Shown here: positions 1 to 14,251 of the stretch, piece after piece
How the letters are laid out: each line of letters opens with the position of its first letter
How positions within the stretch are numbered: the first letter of the stretch is position 1
From: Warburgia ugandensis
Lineage: Eukaryota; Streptophyta; Magnoliopsida; Canellales; Canellaceae
Direction: 5' to 3'
NCBI GenBank assembly: GCA_035236585.1
Contig: CP141132.1
Location: 60,547,880-60,611,879, forward strand
DNA: 64,000 nt
Position numbers and translations under genes: made by a program
Notes under the pieces: generated by a model
What the model was told of the DNA's origin: nothing
Seen by the model: the letters and a program-made list of their open reading frames with translations, nothing else
The model's database searches: none

Positions 1-66
1 GGTGGAGAGTATAGAGCATGCAAGTTCAATTGATAACCACAATCCTAAGCTAGGAACCTTGAATGA

Positions 67-79
67 GGCTCTAATACCA
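67..79 (-). other. Primer binding site, tRNA-iMet type
   Basis: The minus strand reads TGGTATTAGAGCC, against TGGTATCAGAGC for the canonical plant iMet primer site. It sits two bases inside the LTR end. Confidence 0.68.
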
Positions 80-81
80 AT

Positions 82-412
82 TGAGACATGACAAAAGCAC
101 AAAAGTCTAGATATGTTCTAGATGATGCCCTTGATACAAGGAATTTTATAAAATATTCAACTCTAGAATTGTAGGGAAGAAGAAAACAATACTTAGATTC
201 TCAATACTTTGATGATCTCAAACAAGTTTGAGAAGCCACTTATTTATACTAGCTTATAAGCTTGTTGTTAAGTTACACAAGCAATGTGGGACTAATGAAA
301 ACAAAGAAAGTACACATCTTATAAACTTGCTTAGTTAGCCTTCTTCTTGAGTTGGCTTGGTTTATCTTTTCAAAGAACTCACGTATACATTGTTCCACAT
401 TAATCACCAACA
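82..412 (-). repeat. Copia-type LTR, 331 bp
   Basis: The LTR has TG...CA ends on the minus strand. A phrase reading AGTCCCACATTG on that strand (about 283-294) is common in plant Copia LTRs. The TATA element lies inside, so the U3 part is the right-hand side. There is no second copy in this window to date it against. Confidence 0.68.
241..248 (-). promoter_or_regulatory. TATA box of the Copia LTR
   Basis: TATAAATA on the minus strand, about 165 bases from the LTR start, is the expected place for the core promoter. Transcription would run leftwards out of the window. Confidence 0.5.
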
Positions 413-799
413 CGTCCAAGCAAAACGAATAATCCAATTCACCTTCCTTAAGTTTCACAACTTCTAGTCACTCCTTATATGATCAACCCAAATTTCCCAT
501 AATTTCTCCTTTAACTACCAAAATTACCAATCAATCCATGTCAACTTCTCCAAGTATGCCCGACACATCTAATTTTGAATCAATTTCTATTTAAGATCCA
601 AATCATAAAATTCAAGAGTGCTACTCAACCTCTTTTGGAGACCTCAAATACAGGTGCACCCCAAACCCACTCAATGAAGTTATGTAATATTCCACATGAA
701 GATGGGATGCATGCTTACATTGTTGCAAAACACCCCTTTCTCCACAAGAACTTTAGGCAACACTATTTTAAAGACAATCTACAAGTTTTACTAAGGCAA

Positions 800-1450
800 T
801 GAAAAGCCTCATCTAGACAGCTGATGTGATTGAAGAATTAAATGCTCTTTTAAAGAATTGAAGATGACATCTTGTTCCACCATTTATAAATAAGTTTTGG
901 AACAAAATGACAAGCTTATGGTACTATCAAAAAATACAAGAAGAGACTTGTAACAAAGGGCAACGATCATAAACATGGTGTCAACTATAAAAAGATGTGT
1001 GGTCTAGAAGTGAAATCAACGAGAATACATACAATATTCTCACTTGCTCACTATAATGGCTTCACACAAGGGCTTATGGATTCCTTTATATGCAAACTCA
1101 ATAAGTCCTTGTATAGCTTAAAGAAGTCTCCTCGTGCTTGGACCTCTAAGACAAGCATTTAGTTATTCAGTTTAGATTCAAGGGCTCAAAAACAGGCAGT
1201 TCTCTATTCATATACAATAAGAACAAAGTCATCATTTACATACTTGTGTATGTTAATGATATCATTTTGATGAGGAACTTCTTTGAGGTGTTATGGACAC
1301 TTGCTGTCTAAATCTGCACTTTGCTATGAAAGGCTTTGGAGAACTCACTTACCTTCTTGGTATACAAACTTTAGGTTTTCTATTCATTTAGTTCCTTCTT
1401 TCAAGGGAGGGTATGGGTTATTGTCACAAAGAAGGTATATCTAGACTTAC
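800..1450 (+). mobile_element. Ty1/Copia reverse transcriptase fossil
   Basis: The plus strand shows the order of motifs found in Copia reverse transcriptase. A GTIxRYKxRLVxKG-like start lies near 920-975, SLKKSPRAW near 1110-1140, the YVDD-box equivalent YVNDI near 1248-1262, and FAMKxxGxLxYxLG near 1320-1365. Copia RT domains normally have these in this order. The copy is broken several times and has no open frame, so it is old. I see no LTR, gag or integrase attached. It is in the opposite orientation to the LTR at 82-412 and there is no evidence that they belong together. Confidence 0.8.
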
Positions 1451-3429
1451 TCGTTGGTGCCAACATGCAAAATGAAAAAGGGGTAGCAGGCCCACTTTTT
1501 GTACGTTTCCAAAAATCTAAACCATTCATTGGATTCGTTTATTCTTGATGTTCAACTAACCAAAACCTAGATATAAAGGATACCTTTAAGACCCACTTTC
1601 ATTGGCCTTTTTTGGTTGTAAAATGGATGGTATTCTTCAAAGAGGAAGATTTTTTCTTTTTCTTTTTCTTTTTTTGTGAGAGGGAGAAAAGCGTGCAGTA
1701 GAGTTCTAGAAGAAAGAGGGAAATGTGTCATTAAACTCTAAACTACTACCCATGTTCGACTAAGCTGCCCAAAAGAATTGATGAATTTTATGGCCCCAAA
1801 CTAGCAAGAGGGGTTCAATTTGGTCCTTCCTTCCATTTTTTTCGTCAAATTCAAATATGAAACTAACATGCAAGTTCCAAGTAGGACCATATTCTTCCAC
1901 CCTCTTTCTCATAAAGTCTTGTTCGTGTAAGTATTTCATCTAGTAATATTTTTGCAAGTATAGAAAGGGTATTATTGGGATTTTAAGATTGAATTTTTTT
2001 CAGCCTTTTATATGCTTTCTATTTCTTTAGATTTCCAAACCCGATTTGTCATTGATGGTTGTTCAAAACACAAACAAAGAGTTGAAACAATCATTATACT
2101 TGGAAGTTTTAGGTTGACTTCATGTTAGAAACTGATGAATGAGTTCATTTTAGATAGCAATAGATTCAAAGCTTTTAGGTTGAATGCACTGACATAAGAT
2201 GCACCTTTCATCATTATATTTGGAAGGAAGTACTTTGTTCTAAAATATTAGTCGTAGAGGCATAATTAGAATAAGAAGGTTAAGGGAATGTGGTAGCTCA
2301 TTCAATAAAAATACCTCTTTGTAGGTAACTCAAGATTATAGATCTTCAAGTGCCAATCATAGCTAAAAAGACTACAGTATGTCACAATTCACTCAAGTGG
2401 TACAAAAATTAATCGATAGACCAAAGTTCTTTGTTTTTTTGAACTTGAAATTCACACGGAGGTTCATCTATATGCCATAATGTTGAGAACTTCAGTTTGT
2501 AATCTTACTATGAACCAAATAAATCCTTATGTTGAAACCACAACAGTAGTTCATTTGCATAGCAAACCCATTATCTAATTACCTTTGTCCAAAGGCAACA
2601 TGAACTCATGATCCCTATCTTGATTTGTGTTTGGGAGCTTCTTTGATTTCATCCCTGACATTTTGAAAATAGAGTTGCAATAAAATGTTATTGGACAGAC
2701 ACTAATGCTACAATTATGATCCTTAGAAGAATAGATTTTTGCAGTAGAGACTAATGGTTGCATTTTGAACTATTAATATATATATATATATAAGGGTAGT
2801 TTTGTGATTTGAGTGAATATGAGAAGAAGATGGGTCCCACTTGGGAGCCACATATAAATTTTGTCTTCTAATTTGACAAAAAAAAGAAAAAAGAAAAATG
2901 TAAGAACCAGATTAAATCCCTCTTGATAGTTGAGGCCCATAAATTTTTTTGTTGGGGAATTGGCAACAATTGAGGGGTCTAATGATACTTGATCTAAAAA
3001 ACTACTAAGAATTTTTTGTATTAAGATAGTGAATCAACATAAATGACTTTCCTTTTGGTAGAGAAAGAGTGAGAAGAAAGATGCCTTATGAGGTGACTTC
3101 TTGTACTTCTAAAGAGTTACCATTGGTCTAGATACTCTTAAGTGTCCTAAGAGTTGATAGTCTTTTCTCAATAATGCTGATTATGTTTGGAATAGCTTCG
3201 AAAGGCTACAAATCAAATGTCATGACCGATGAATGCTTTTAGCCCATGTTTCTTTAGGTGAAAAATGAAGACCATCCATTTCTATTTAATTTTTCAAAGA
3301 CCTAAAACAAGTTTGTCTAAATGCAATGATTTCCTATGAGTTACCAAATTTCTATATATTGCACATGATGAATAGCTTAGATCTTTCAAAAATTACTGTA
3401 GGAGTAGCATCTACTTCTTATGATGCTTA
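1451..3429. other. AT-rich host sequence, nothing identified
   Basis: No coding block, RNA gene or clear repeat is visible. There are short T-rich and A-rich runs (about 1651-1673, 2877-2897) and a short TA run near 2779-2793. The small open frames here have no recognisable domain. Confidence 0.5.
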
Positions 3430-3498
3430 AGAGCATCTACTCTTATCGAAACTCTTTTCTAAATTAAACATTAGAGTCTTGGTAGAAATAGATGCTCT
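3430..3498. mobile_element. Short hairpin MITE
   Basis: Two arms of about 26 bases, 3430-3456 and 3473-3498, are inverted copies that start AGAGCATCTA and share most positions after that, around a loop of about 17 bases. GAGCATC-type termini are common in plant MITEs. No confident target duplication was found, so the superfamily is not assigned. Confidence 0.45.
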
Positions 3499-5828
<2,330 letters not shown>

Positions 5829-5988
5829 GGGCAGCCCTGCATATGCCAGTCTGGAAAAAGGGCAGATCACAAGGGCTAATAGTATTTAGCTTTATCTTGC
5901 ATTTTGTGAGAGATTATTTTCACACCTTAAACATGTACTCTCAAGATCACACAATGATAACTCTACTATTACGCCAAGACTCTCCTTC
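5829..5988 (-). mobile_element. Au-like SINE, copy 1
   Basis: Read on the minus strand it follows the plan of the Au SINE, a tRNA-derived element widespread in flowering plants. A tRNA-like head with a TTGTGTGATCTTGAG-type stretch comes first, then a CTCTCACAAAATGCAAGAT core, then CCCTTGTGATCTGCCC, and finally a tail with GGGCTGCCC at the left end (5829-5837). It is diverged. No clear target duplication was seen. Two further copies in the same orientation lie within 1.8 kb. Confidence 0.72.
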
Positions 5989-6967
5989 GTTGACCATCAG
6001 CAGAGAGGATTGGCTTAATTTACTTCAACGCGTCAGACACGAACCTTTGGAATTCACATTTCCAATATGTGTATATGCACGGATTAGTAAAAACTGGCCA
6101 TAGATGAATGGTGTAGATATTGTAGTCCCTCTGCTAGAGCTATGTCAACTACCCTTTACATTTGCTAGAATTCCATGTGGTTGTGAAAAGATGGTCACAA
6201 GTAGAGGTAAAATTTAGACATTCCTGCTTCAGGCGATCGTAACCGACGCCATCAGAGTATTTTTATTATTTTTTATTTTTTTATAACTATATCGTTCATC
6301 ATGTGGTGGGTCCAGTCATGCAAGAGGAATTTATACATTTGGGAGGATTCCAAGTGCCATAATTGAACCTTTGAAAATAAAATATGAGCGGATGATGTTG
6401 ATTATGTACTTAAATGTAATTGAGCCAAAAGATTTGACTGGTAAAGAAATCTGATCTGTAGCCAATATGAGTTATTCCAAAGGCTCTGCACATTAAGGTG
6501 TTCAAAAAAGTCGACCCTCTATTTTGTACAGGATAACTTCTTTTACAAGATCCATTCCGTTCATCCTATTTGGAACGGTTTGTATAGGTTGGATATAAGA
6601 TTTCACTACCATTAGATGCTTACAGCTTGTTTTATTTGCATTGAAATCACACCCTTAATCTTATTTTAGTTGTAAGTTTGAGTCACTCCAGATTAGATTT
6701 AAGAGAGCCGGCGAGTGAGCCTATGTCTATATGTAATTTGCTTTCTGATTTTAAATTAAGGTCAAATAACATATAATTCGGTCACCAACAAGTTAGCACG
6801 TCAAGTTCTACGGAGACCAGCCACATGGCATTGTGTTCCGTCACGCTTCCCTGGTGCAGCTGAAAGCGACATTTGAATACGGAATATAATTGAAAGAATT
6901 TATTGTTCAAGTTAGACTTAAGAAATTGGAAAGGGAAAGGCGTTTTGTTATAATTTTTTCTTAATAA
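5989..6967. other. Host sequence, nothing identified
   Basis: No gene or named repeat is seen. It contains the second occurrence of the CGTTCATCATGTG phrase (about 6293-6305), followed by a TTTATACATTTGGG stretch that parallels TATACATTCGGG near 5635. This hints at two old copies of one unknown repeat. Confidence 0.4.
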
Positions 6968-7137
6968 AAGGGCAGTCCACTTCACGAAGTTTCTGTATAC
7001 ATGGGGTTCGAGGAGGGTAGATCACAAGGATCAATAGTACACAGTTTTATCTTGATTTTTATAAGAGGTTGTTTTCACATCTTGAACTCTTAACCTCAAG
7101 ATTATATGCCACACAATTTCACCATTGAGTCAAGGCT
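6968..7137 (-). mobile_element. Au-like SINE, copy 2
   Basis: It has the same order of blocks as copy 1 when read on the minus strand, with the head near 7137, the CTCTTATAAAAATCAAGAT-like core near 7052 and a GGGCAG-type tail at 6968. It is diverged from copy 1 and contains an internal AGGAGGGTAGATCACAAGG block that matches copy 1's AGATCACAAGGGCTAAT. Confidence 0.72.
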
Positions 7138-7492
7138 TCCCTAAGTTAATCCTAGTTGACCTAAGTATTATCCTTATACAACATATAGAAGAAATTGCAG
7201 ATAAATGACTTTAAAATTTCATGCCTACTATTATAAGATGTCTTAAGCGCAAATAATCAGTATACTTACTAAGCACAGGTAAATGTACATACAAGGCTCA
7301 AATGAATCAAAGCTGTCTTCTTTTGGGTAAATGTACATACAAGGCTCAAATGTAATTCTTGCCTTGAATTTGTCAAAGGCAACAATATACAAGGATCACA
7401 GCCTCCTAAAGGTTTTCATTTTTTTGCTTGGAAAGAAAAAAAGCTTTGCTTAGAGAGCCTTAGAGAAGCATTTTAGCATGTCATTTGTTACA
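7138..7492. other. Host sequence with a short direct repeat
   Basis: A 27-base sequence beginning GGTAAATGTACATACAAGG occurs at 7278-7304 and again at 7326-7352, a 48-base period with two units. This looks like a local tandem duplication. Nothing else was identified. Confidence 0.6.
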
Positions 7493-7615
7493 TAAAAGGG
7501 CTGCCTAATATACGAAAAATCTATAGTATGAAGCCTTATCTTACATTTTTGGTAAGAGGCTGATTTCATGCCTCTATGAAGTCATAATATGCAGTCTCAT
7601 AACTGTGTCTCTTGC
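7493..7615 (-). mobile_element. Au-like SINE, copy 3 (short or worn)
   Basis: The left end GGGCTGCC (7499-7506), the CTTACCAAAAATGTAAGATAAGG-like core (about 7535-7557) and a CATGCCTCTATGAAG stretch match the other SINE copies on the minus strand. The tRNA-like head is poorly preserved. It ends about 40 bases before the insertion point of element A. Confidence 0.5.
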
Positions 7616-9367
7616 AATATTTCTAAAGCTATCTATCAAGTCATGCAAGATGAAGCTGTAGCACCCCAGGCTTTTCTCAAAAAAAATTCGCATTTATTTT
7701 GGAAAGGTGGTGCACCAATATATTTAGAAATTCAAAAACAACAAAAAACATGTTCTTTGAAATTCATTTTTTCAAAAACCTGGATGTCACCTCAACTCCC
7801 ATACTATACATAATACAGTTTTTATAGAAGATAGACATGCATTTTATGAAACAACAGAACTCATCCAGTGGTTCACATAAACAACCCCTATAATCATTAA
7901 ACTAAATGTCCAAGCAACAATGCAAATAACTAACAACACAATACAAAACCTTTAACAAAATATATACCATAAATGCCTTTTTATCACAATAATAGCTATG
8001 ATATTTTTAAAAACAAATCGCATGTATCTTTTAATATCATTCAGTAGGCTTCAATTATAAGCATGTCATTCATGTAGCATTTCAAATCACAAATTTTTAT
8101 CATTCACAAAAAAACATTTTTTATCATCATATATCATATGAAATGCACAATTTAAATGACATAATATCTATCATAAGAATAAGATCATGTTTAAAACATG
8201 CATCTTACTATTAAGACATGCTTTCTTAATTTTTCACCTACATCTTGTGGCGAGTTCATCTATTTCCCACTAGCTGATCGACGACGCTTGCAAAGTCTCG
8301 CAGATCCATATTGATCTAGTCTTTGTTCTTCACCTGAATCCACCAAATCAAGTAACCAATCAGTAATCCTAGGGGGATAATCCTTTTTAAACTACTTTTA
8401 TGGTATGGACCATAGAATTTGATCCTATTCCATACCTAAATTCCTTAATTGATCTCAGCTGTGGCTCTAGGTTAGCGAGATCATCTTTAGTAGGCTTCTA
8501 ATCCTAATATCTTATAAGATTTGTGATTTGCATGTCCTAAAGGTCATGATAGACTATTTGGATAGGAAAAGTGAAGCCAGATCATCATTGGTCAGATGAC
8601 CTGATCTCTGATCATAGGTCGGATAATTTCAATGGTTGGATCTTCCTGGATTGATATTTGGGAAGATGTGTTTTGTTGCTCACGTCACAAGGATCAAGGG
8701 TACTCTTAGACTTCCAAAATGTAACAACCCTAAAAATTTACTATTGCATGATCAAAGTATGAGCTTTCTAGGAGAATAACTTTTTATGAAATTAAAATCA
8801 GGAACTAAAATATAAATAATTAGATTCTACTTAAAAATAGAATCCAACGACCTAAAGAATGCTAAAAACAGAGTCTGGATGAGGAAGTTATGGGACTTCA
8901 AAGTCAGGGCTATTTTGGTAATTAAAAGTTAAAAAACGAAAAACATGAAATTGAAATTACTAAATCTAGATTATACTTGACAATACGAATCCAATGAGAT
9001 TAAGTTCGCTAAAATCGGAGATTGGATGAATCAATGGTAATTTTCTTACAAAAGGGTATTTTAGTAATTTTGCTAAGTGGGCCCCACTTGTAGGAGTTAG
9101 AATGTGACATTTAATGGAGTTGAAAAACATCATTAGTATATCTTACCTTTTCTTTGATTGATATCATGGTGTTCAGAATAGTAAAAACACCATTATGAAA
9201 CTTTAAAATAAATAAGTAAAATAATAAAAGGGTCGGGGGGGGGGGGGTACATTTGATAACGGTACCCCCCACTTAAGTGAAACGTATCCCAGAACCCAAC
9301 GAAGAGGAGGAAAGAAAGAGAAGAAGAAAGAAAAGAAGAAGGAAGAGGAGGGAAAGAAGAAAGAGGA

Positions 9368-9488
<121 letters not shown>

Positions 9489-10132
9489 CACCAAGGAAAC
9501 TAATCATGCTGGTGAGCATGAGAAAATGGATCTAGGTAGGGTTTTCATGTAGTCGAGAAAAATGGAGCTCGCCTGCGAAGATGGAAGCTCAGATTCAAAA
9601 TCCAAAACCCCCACCTTGCTTGCCTCAAGGTCTAGGGCAAAAGCCCTTTGTTTCCATTTCGATCGTATGAAGATTTCATGGGGTTTTTCGGCTAGCCAGA
9701 GTTGTGGGCCATCTCCGGAGACGATGACAAATCAGATCAACGATTAGAGCCGCTCGTCTTCTATGGCTGGCCTAGAAGAACCAAAACCCCATGGTTTTGG
9801 ACGAATCTGGGATGATATAGGCCATCAATTGAAGAGGACTCTTCTGTGCGACTAGATTGAGGAGAGTTCACCTAAAATCTATGTCAATTTGGCTCATCCA
9901 AGGGTAGAGAAAGCACAGAAACACACTTTGAATGTAAGATCCATGAAGCCCATCTTTTTATTTGATGTAATTTGTTAAATCCATGAGAATTATATGCTAG
10001 ATCTAGGTTTAAAGACGATCCAACCATCCATTTCTTAATATACGCTTATGGATAGGTATATACATGGTTGACAAACCTTAAAATCAACTCAGATTGCTTA
10101 TCTATACTATATGACCTATCGGACGATCTCAG

Positions 10133-10502
10133 CTGTCCGATCGGGTATTGCTCATACAGTAAAATTTGATGTCTGATCGCTGATCAGATACCATAGATGA
10201 ATTAAATAGCCCTAAAATTACTATAATACAAGAGGAATTGATGAATTTAGATGTAAATTGACTGCAAACCGGTTGGACAATCTCAGTCATCCGATCAGGT
10301 ACTGTTCACAAAGTAATTTTGCAGTGTGTGATAGACGATCAGACACCACGGTTGAATCCTATGACCCTGAATTAGCTAGGATGTGACTAGAATGTTGTAA
10401 TTTGGATGAAAACCTATCAAGAAACCTCAGCCGTCCGATCTATCACTATTCAAACAATGACTTGTTGATGTCAAATCGACGATCAAACCCCACAGATGAG
10501 TT
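10133..10502 (+). repeat. Three degenerate direct repeats, period about 143 bp, in LTR B
   Basis: Blocks of about 83 bases start near 10133, 10275 and 10421. Each has a CTCAGnnnTCCGATC core, then an AC/TTGTTCA-type stretch, then a CGATCAGA or CGATCAAA segment and CCACAGATGA-like end. The copies are strongly diverged, so this is an old internal amplification within the LTR. It may also be older than the family. Confidence 0.55.
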
Positions 10503-11422
10503 CTAATCGTCAATCCAAAGCTAGAAGTGGTCTATCCGACCAATGTACGCCCTTAAATTAGTTAAATCTGACCATGTAATATGATGGAAAACACAATTTA
10601 GATGCCCACACAAATCCAACCATAGATATCAACCCTAAACTAAGGACAGACATCCACAGAAGCCCTGATCAACTCACATGAGTCTTGATTATCCATGTAA
10701 AGATCTGATAATGATGATCTCCGCCTTGGATTGCATCGGATTCTTAAAATTATGATGATAATCAAATCTAAATATCTATATGTATGTGATGGTATTAAAA
10801 ATAGAATTTTTATGCGTTGTATAGATTGAAGCACACATGATCGATTGTGGAGAAGAGGGCGATTAAAGCTAATGGAATCCTGTGAACGCGTCACACGAGG
10901 TAGGTGAAAATTTAAGACAACATATTTAAATAATAAAATGCATGTTCTAAACATGATCTTATTTCTAATTATAGATGTTATGAAACTAAAATGTTATAAT
11001 TGATATTCGACATGCTTTAAATTGAAATATAACGCCCGAGCAATTTATGCTATTTTTAACAAAAAATTAGACATCTTATAGAACATGAACTGTGTTAAAT
11101 GTTTCACTTTATTTAAAATAGTAAACGAATGAATTTGTGAGGAAACCATTAAATTCTACTCGAAAAATGGAATCCAACGCCTCAAAAATCACCCAAAACG
11201 GAGTTCATATGAAGAAGTTACGGCAGTTTAAACATCAAGGGCAGTTTTGGAATTTAAACAGAAAAACGAAAAAACGAAAAACGTAGGAGGCCGTTTTGAT
11301 AACGGCACCCCCTGTCGTCTTCAACCACTAGACCCCTCTAGAAACCCATTTTTCCTGATTTCTCCAGAACACCCCAGGGGAAAGGGCGACATCGCCATTG
11401 AGGGGCACCGCCTTCTCCCCTC

Positions 11423-11429
11423 TATAAAA
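11423..11429 (+). promoter_or_regulatory. TATA box of solo LTR C
   Basis: TATAAAA lies in a C-rich setting (CTCTATAAAAGCCCC), about 395 bases from the LTR start. The two LTRs of D have the same TATAAAA at the matching place (about 390 bases in), and E has TATAAAC, which supports it as the family's core promoter. Confidence 0.65.
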
Positions 11430-11668
11430 GCCCCAACTCCCCCTCTCTAAAAACACGTTTTGTGGCAACTTTTGGACTGGGGTTTCTGGAAAAAACCGAA
11501 AACCCGTCTCTCTGTGTTTTCCGGCAATGGCCAGGCCCAAGTCAGGCCGGCCATTGCCATTTCCCATGTCCCCTTTCTCCTTTCCAGTCTGGCAATAGGG
11601 TTTTCCCCCTTGTTCTAGTTTTTCGGCGAGCAGGCACACCCACCGGGGAAAAAGGGCGTTTCTAGGCT

Positions 11669-11676
11669 ACAGGTAA
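11669..11676 (+). promoter_or_regulatory. Splice-donor-like site in the leader of LTR C
   Basis: ACAG|GTAAGC is a near-consensus 5' splice site about 250 bases after the TATA box. D has CCAG|GTAATA and E has TAAG|GTAATC in corresponding places. Spliced leaders are known from plant gypsy elements, but whether these sites are used is inference. Confidence 0.4.
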
Positions 11677-11840
11677 GCCGTTCTTACCTTTTCCTCTTCG
11701 TTTTGCTTCCCCAAGGCCAGATCCATGCTGGATCTGGTCTTTTCCAGTCGTTTTCTAGCCGGGTTCCTAGCCGAAAAACGTTCCAAGCCGACTTAGGCCA
11801 GCCCTGCACGAACCAGGCGTCCCAGGGACGCCATGCTGCA

Positions 11841-11900
11841 CGTACACCTGGGACTGGGTCCCTGGGACGGGTTCCAGGTGTACGACAGTGTGTACACTGT
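11841..11900 (+). other. GC-rich hairpin pair in the LTR C leader
   Basis: CGTACACCTGG (11841-11851) is perfectly mirrored by CCAGGTGTACG (11874-11884). The adjoining sequence ACAGTGT-GT-ACACTGT (11885-11900) can form a second stem. The surrounding 11700-12120 block is far more GC-rich than the rest of the window and would give a strongly folded leader RNA. Confidence 0.6.
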
Positions 11901-12514
11901 CCCAGGTACGGCCTTCAGGTGCGCGCGCGACATGGGGCATGGGTCCTGGCTCGCCCAGGGTGCACGGAGTGCCCTGGGAGTTGAGACGCGCCATGCTACA
12001 AGGTGCATCTGTGCGATGATGCGTGTCATAGCACGTCACTTGAGTAGGCATGTGCGCGTGCAAAATGCGGTCCCTGGCATGGCCTTTGGGCGCGCACGCA
12101 CGTAAGGCGGTTGCGGTTCAACCAGGATACACAGGTGTCCTAAGAACTGGGGCACGCAGGGGATAAATTACAGAGTCTAACTATTGGAAAGTAGATCCAC
12201 ACCATAGGATCTAGCTTGACGAATGAATTAGGCAAGGACCATAGACCCAATAGGAAGATTTAGCGATCTAATGTCTAAATAGAATGAAATTAATAAGGAC
12301 TCCTTGTATCCATTCATACCCAGGAGTTTATAAATGAGACCCAGGGACGGGTTAAAATGATAAAGGACGCGACTCCAGGAGACTTTGAGGTAGGTGCTCT
12401 ATCGCTAAAAGACTTTTTAAAATAGCCATGATTGTTTTGAAAATGCATGTTTTAAGTATAAGTATATGACTTATTTAGCATGACTTAATTCAGCGTATAT
12501 ATGATAAATGCTTT

Positions 12515-12628
12515 ATGCATAGATATGTTTTGCAAATAATTGCATATACATTATGCATAGATATGTTTTGCAAATAATTACATATACGTGATGCATTGAT
12601 ATATTTTGCAAACAAATGCATATATTGT
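12515..12628 (+). repeat. Three 38-bp tandem repeats in LTR C
   Basis: Units start at 12515, 12553 and 12591 with ATGCATAGATAT or ATGCATTGATAT, followed by TTTTGCAAA and CATATA. The first two are nearly identical and the third is more diverged. Confidence 0.8.
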
Positions 12629-12852
12629 ATGATTTGTGAGCATTGAGTTTTTAAAAGATTGCATGTCCTTGAAGGTTACCAAAAGACGTTGGAGTGCCCA
12701 AAAGACGCTGGGTAGGCAGTTGTGAGGGCCAGGCAGTTGTGAGGGACCCAAAGAGGACAGGTTTTGAAAAAGAGGTTTTTCGCTTGTTCGATCTGATATG
12801 ATTTGGGCTGATAAGCTCGTAGGCGCTATGTCAAGAGGTTTGGGTTGGCCTC

Positions 12853-14185
12853 TGTTAAGTGTTTAATTTTGGTCAAAATTCCCCTAATTTAGCGTTCAAT
12901 TAGATCATCTAACCGTTCAATTTTACAAAACTTAGCTTGATTTTGAATATAAATCCAATTGACCATCCAAACCTTAATTTGTCAAAATCAACGGTCAGAT
13001 GATCATTAGAGTTCATTAGATGACTAATGTACGGTTCAGATGAGTCTAATTTAGTCTATTCTTTTGCAGATCAACCAAAGGACGCACGGATGGCTGTGAT
13101 TAAAAGATAACGGTGCAGATCATCTTAAAGGGCGATGGATGGACCAGATCACCCATGGAGATAGATGAAATAGAAATCATGGACAAAATGGAAAGAACAT
13201 GTAAAGGGCAACTCTTTCCCCCACTTCTTTCTTTCCTTTTCTTCCTTTTTCCTTTTTCCTTTTTCCTTTTCCTTTTCCTCTTTCCCTTCCTTTTTCTCTT
13301 TTCCTTTTCTTTTTCCTTCCTTTTCCTCTTTTCTTTCTTTCCTTTTCCTTCTCCTCTTTCTTTTTCCTTCTTTCCTTTTTCTTTTTCCCTTCCTCATTCT
13401 CACGTACCCAACTCTCTCTTTCTCTCTCTATCGCCTTCCTAGGCTGGAAGAGGAAACCCATCACGCCTCTTTCCCTCTTTCATCTCTCTTCTTCTTAATA
13501 ATATCTCCTTGGCTAGAACATTAGAGGAGACAGACCCGTCAATCCCTCCTCTCTTATTTTCCTCTCCTCTCCACCTTTCTCCCTCTCAACTCCATCTTTG
13601 GCTGGATCACGTTGGAGGCAAACCCGTCAAACCCCACTTCTTCTCTTCCCAACGTTCTTCTCGTCTTCTTCTCTCAATCCCCTCTACCCGCTTTCCCACG
13701 TCTCTTTCTCTATACTCTCTTTCCCAATCGTACACAGCCCGTTCTCTTCTCTTCTCTTCCCTCTTTCTCAACCACATTCTCACCGTACCCAATCTCTCTC
13801 TTTACTCCACTCTCTCTTTCTCTCGTCTTTCTCCTCTTTGGCTGGACGGATCTTCCCCCTGCCCAGCTCCCACCGTGATCTATGTCACGGACTTCTGCCC
13901 CCAATCCGAACCAGACCAGCATCGCCTAGCCCTGCTCATCCTTAGCTTCACCTTCTCTTGTTCACCGGCACTGGACACTCCCAATCTCCAGACTTAAGAC
14001 ACCCCGGCCTCTCTTCTCTTCCCCTCTGTCTCTCCCGGCACCATTCATCTCTAGACAAGAGACGACATCACCGGACGACACCCCTTTCCGGCTTCTGTCT
14101 TCCAGAGTCCAACCCGTCGATCCTCTGCTCCCTTCTCCAGTCCCCACTGGACAAGCACCTCCCATCTTCATCATCACCGCCCAGA

Positions 14186-14251
<66 letters not shown>

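Larger units (their letters stand above)
1..412 (-). mobile_element. Ty1/Copia-type element, 5' end only (runs off the left edge)
   Basis: Read on the minus strand, an LTR beginning TGTTGGTGATT (right end at 412) and ending in CA (82) is followed after two bases by a primer site complementary to tRNA-iMet, seen on the plus strand as GGCTCTAATACCA at 67-79. It differs from the usual site at one base. The interior continues left beyond position 1, so only about 66 bases of it are visible and its coding state is unknown. LTR size (331 bp) and primer choice fit Copia. The second LTR and the target duplication lie outside the window. Lineage within Copia cannot be told. Confidence 0.72.

Noticed and set aside
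1-1450. The Copia LTR (82-412) and Copia RT fossil (800-1450) as one element
   Set aside because: They are in opposite orientations, and the LTR's primer site points left out of the window, so they belong to different insertions.
7278-7352. Two 27-bp direct repeats, considered as a CRISPR-like array
   Set aside because: Only two units in a plant genome with a 21-bp gap; a local tandem duplication.
11247-12105. Overlapping open frames of 67-103 codons on both strands
   Set aside because: They lie in the GC-rich leader of solo LTR C, where stops are rare. The readings are mutually overlapping and the matching frames in D are not conserved.
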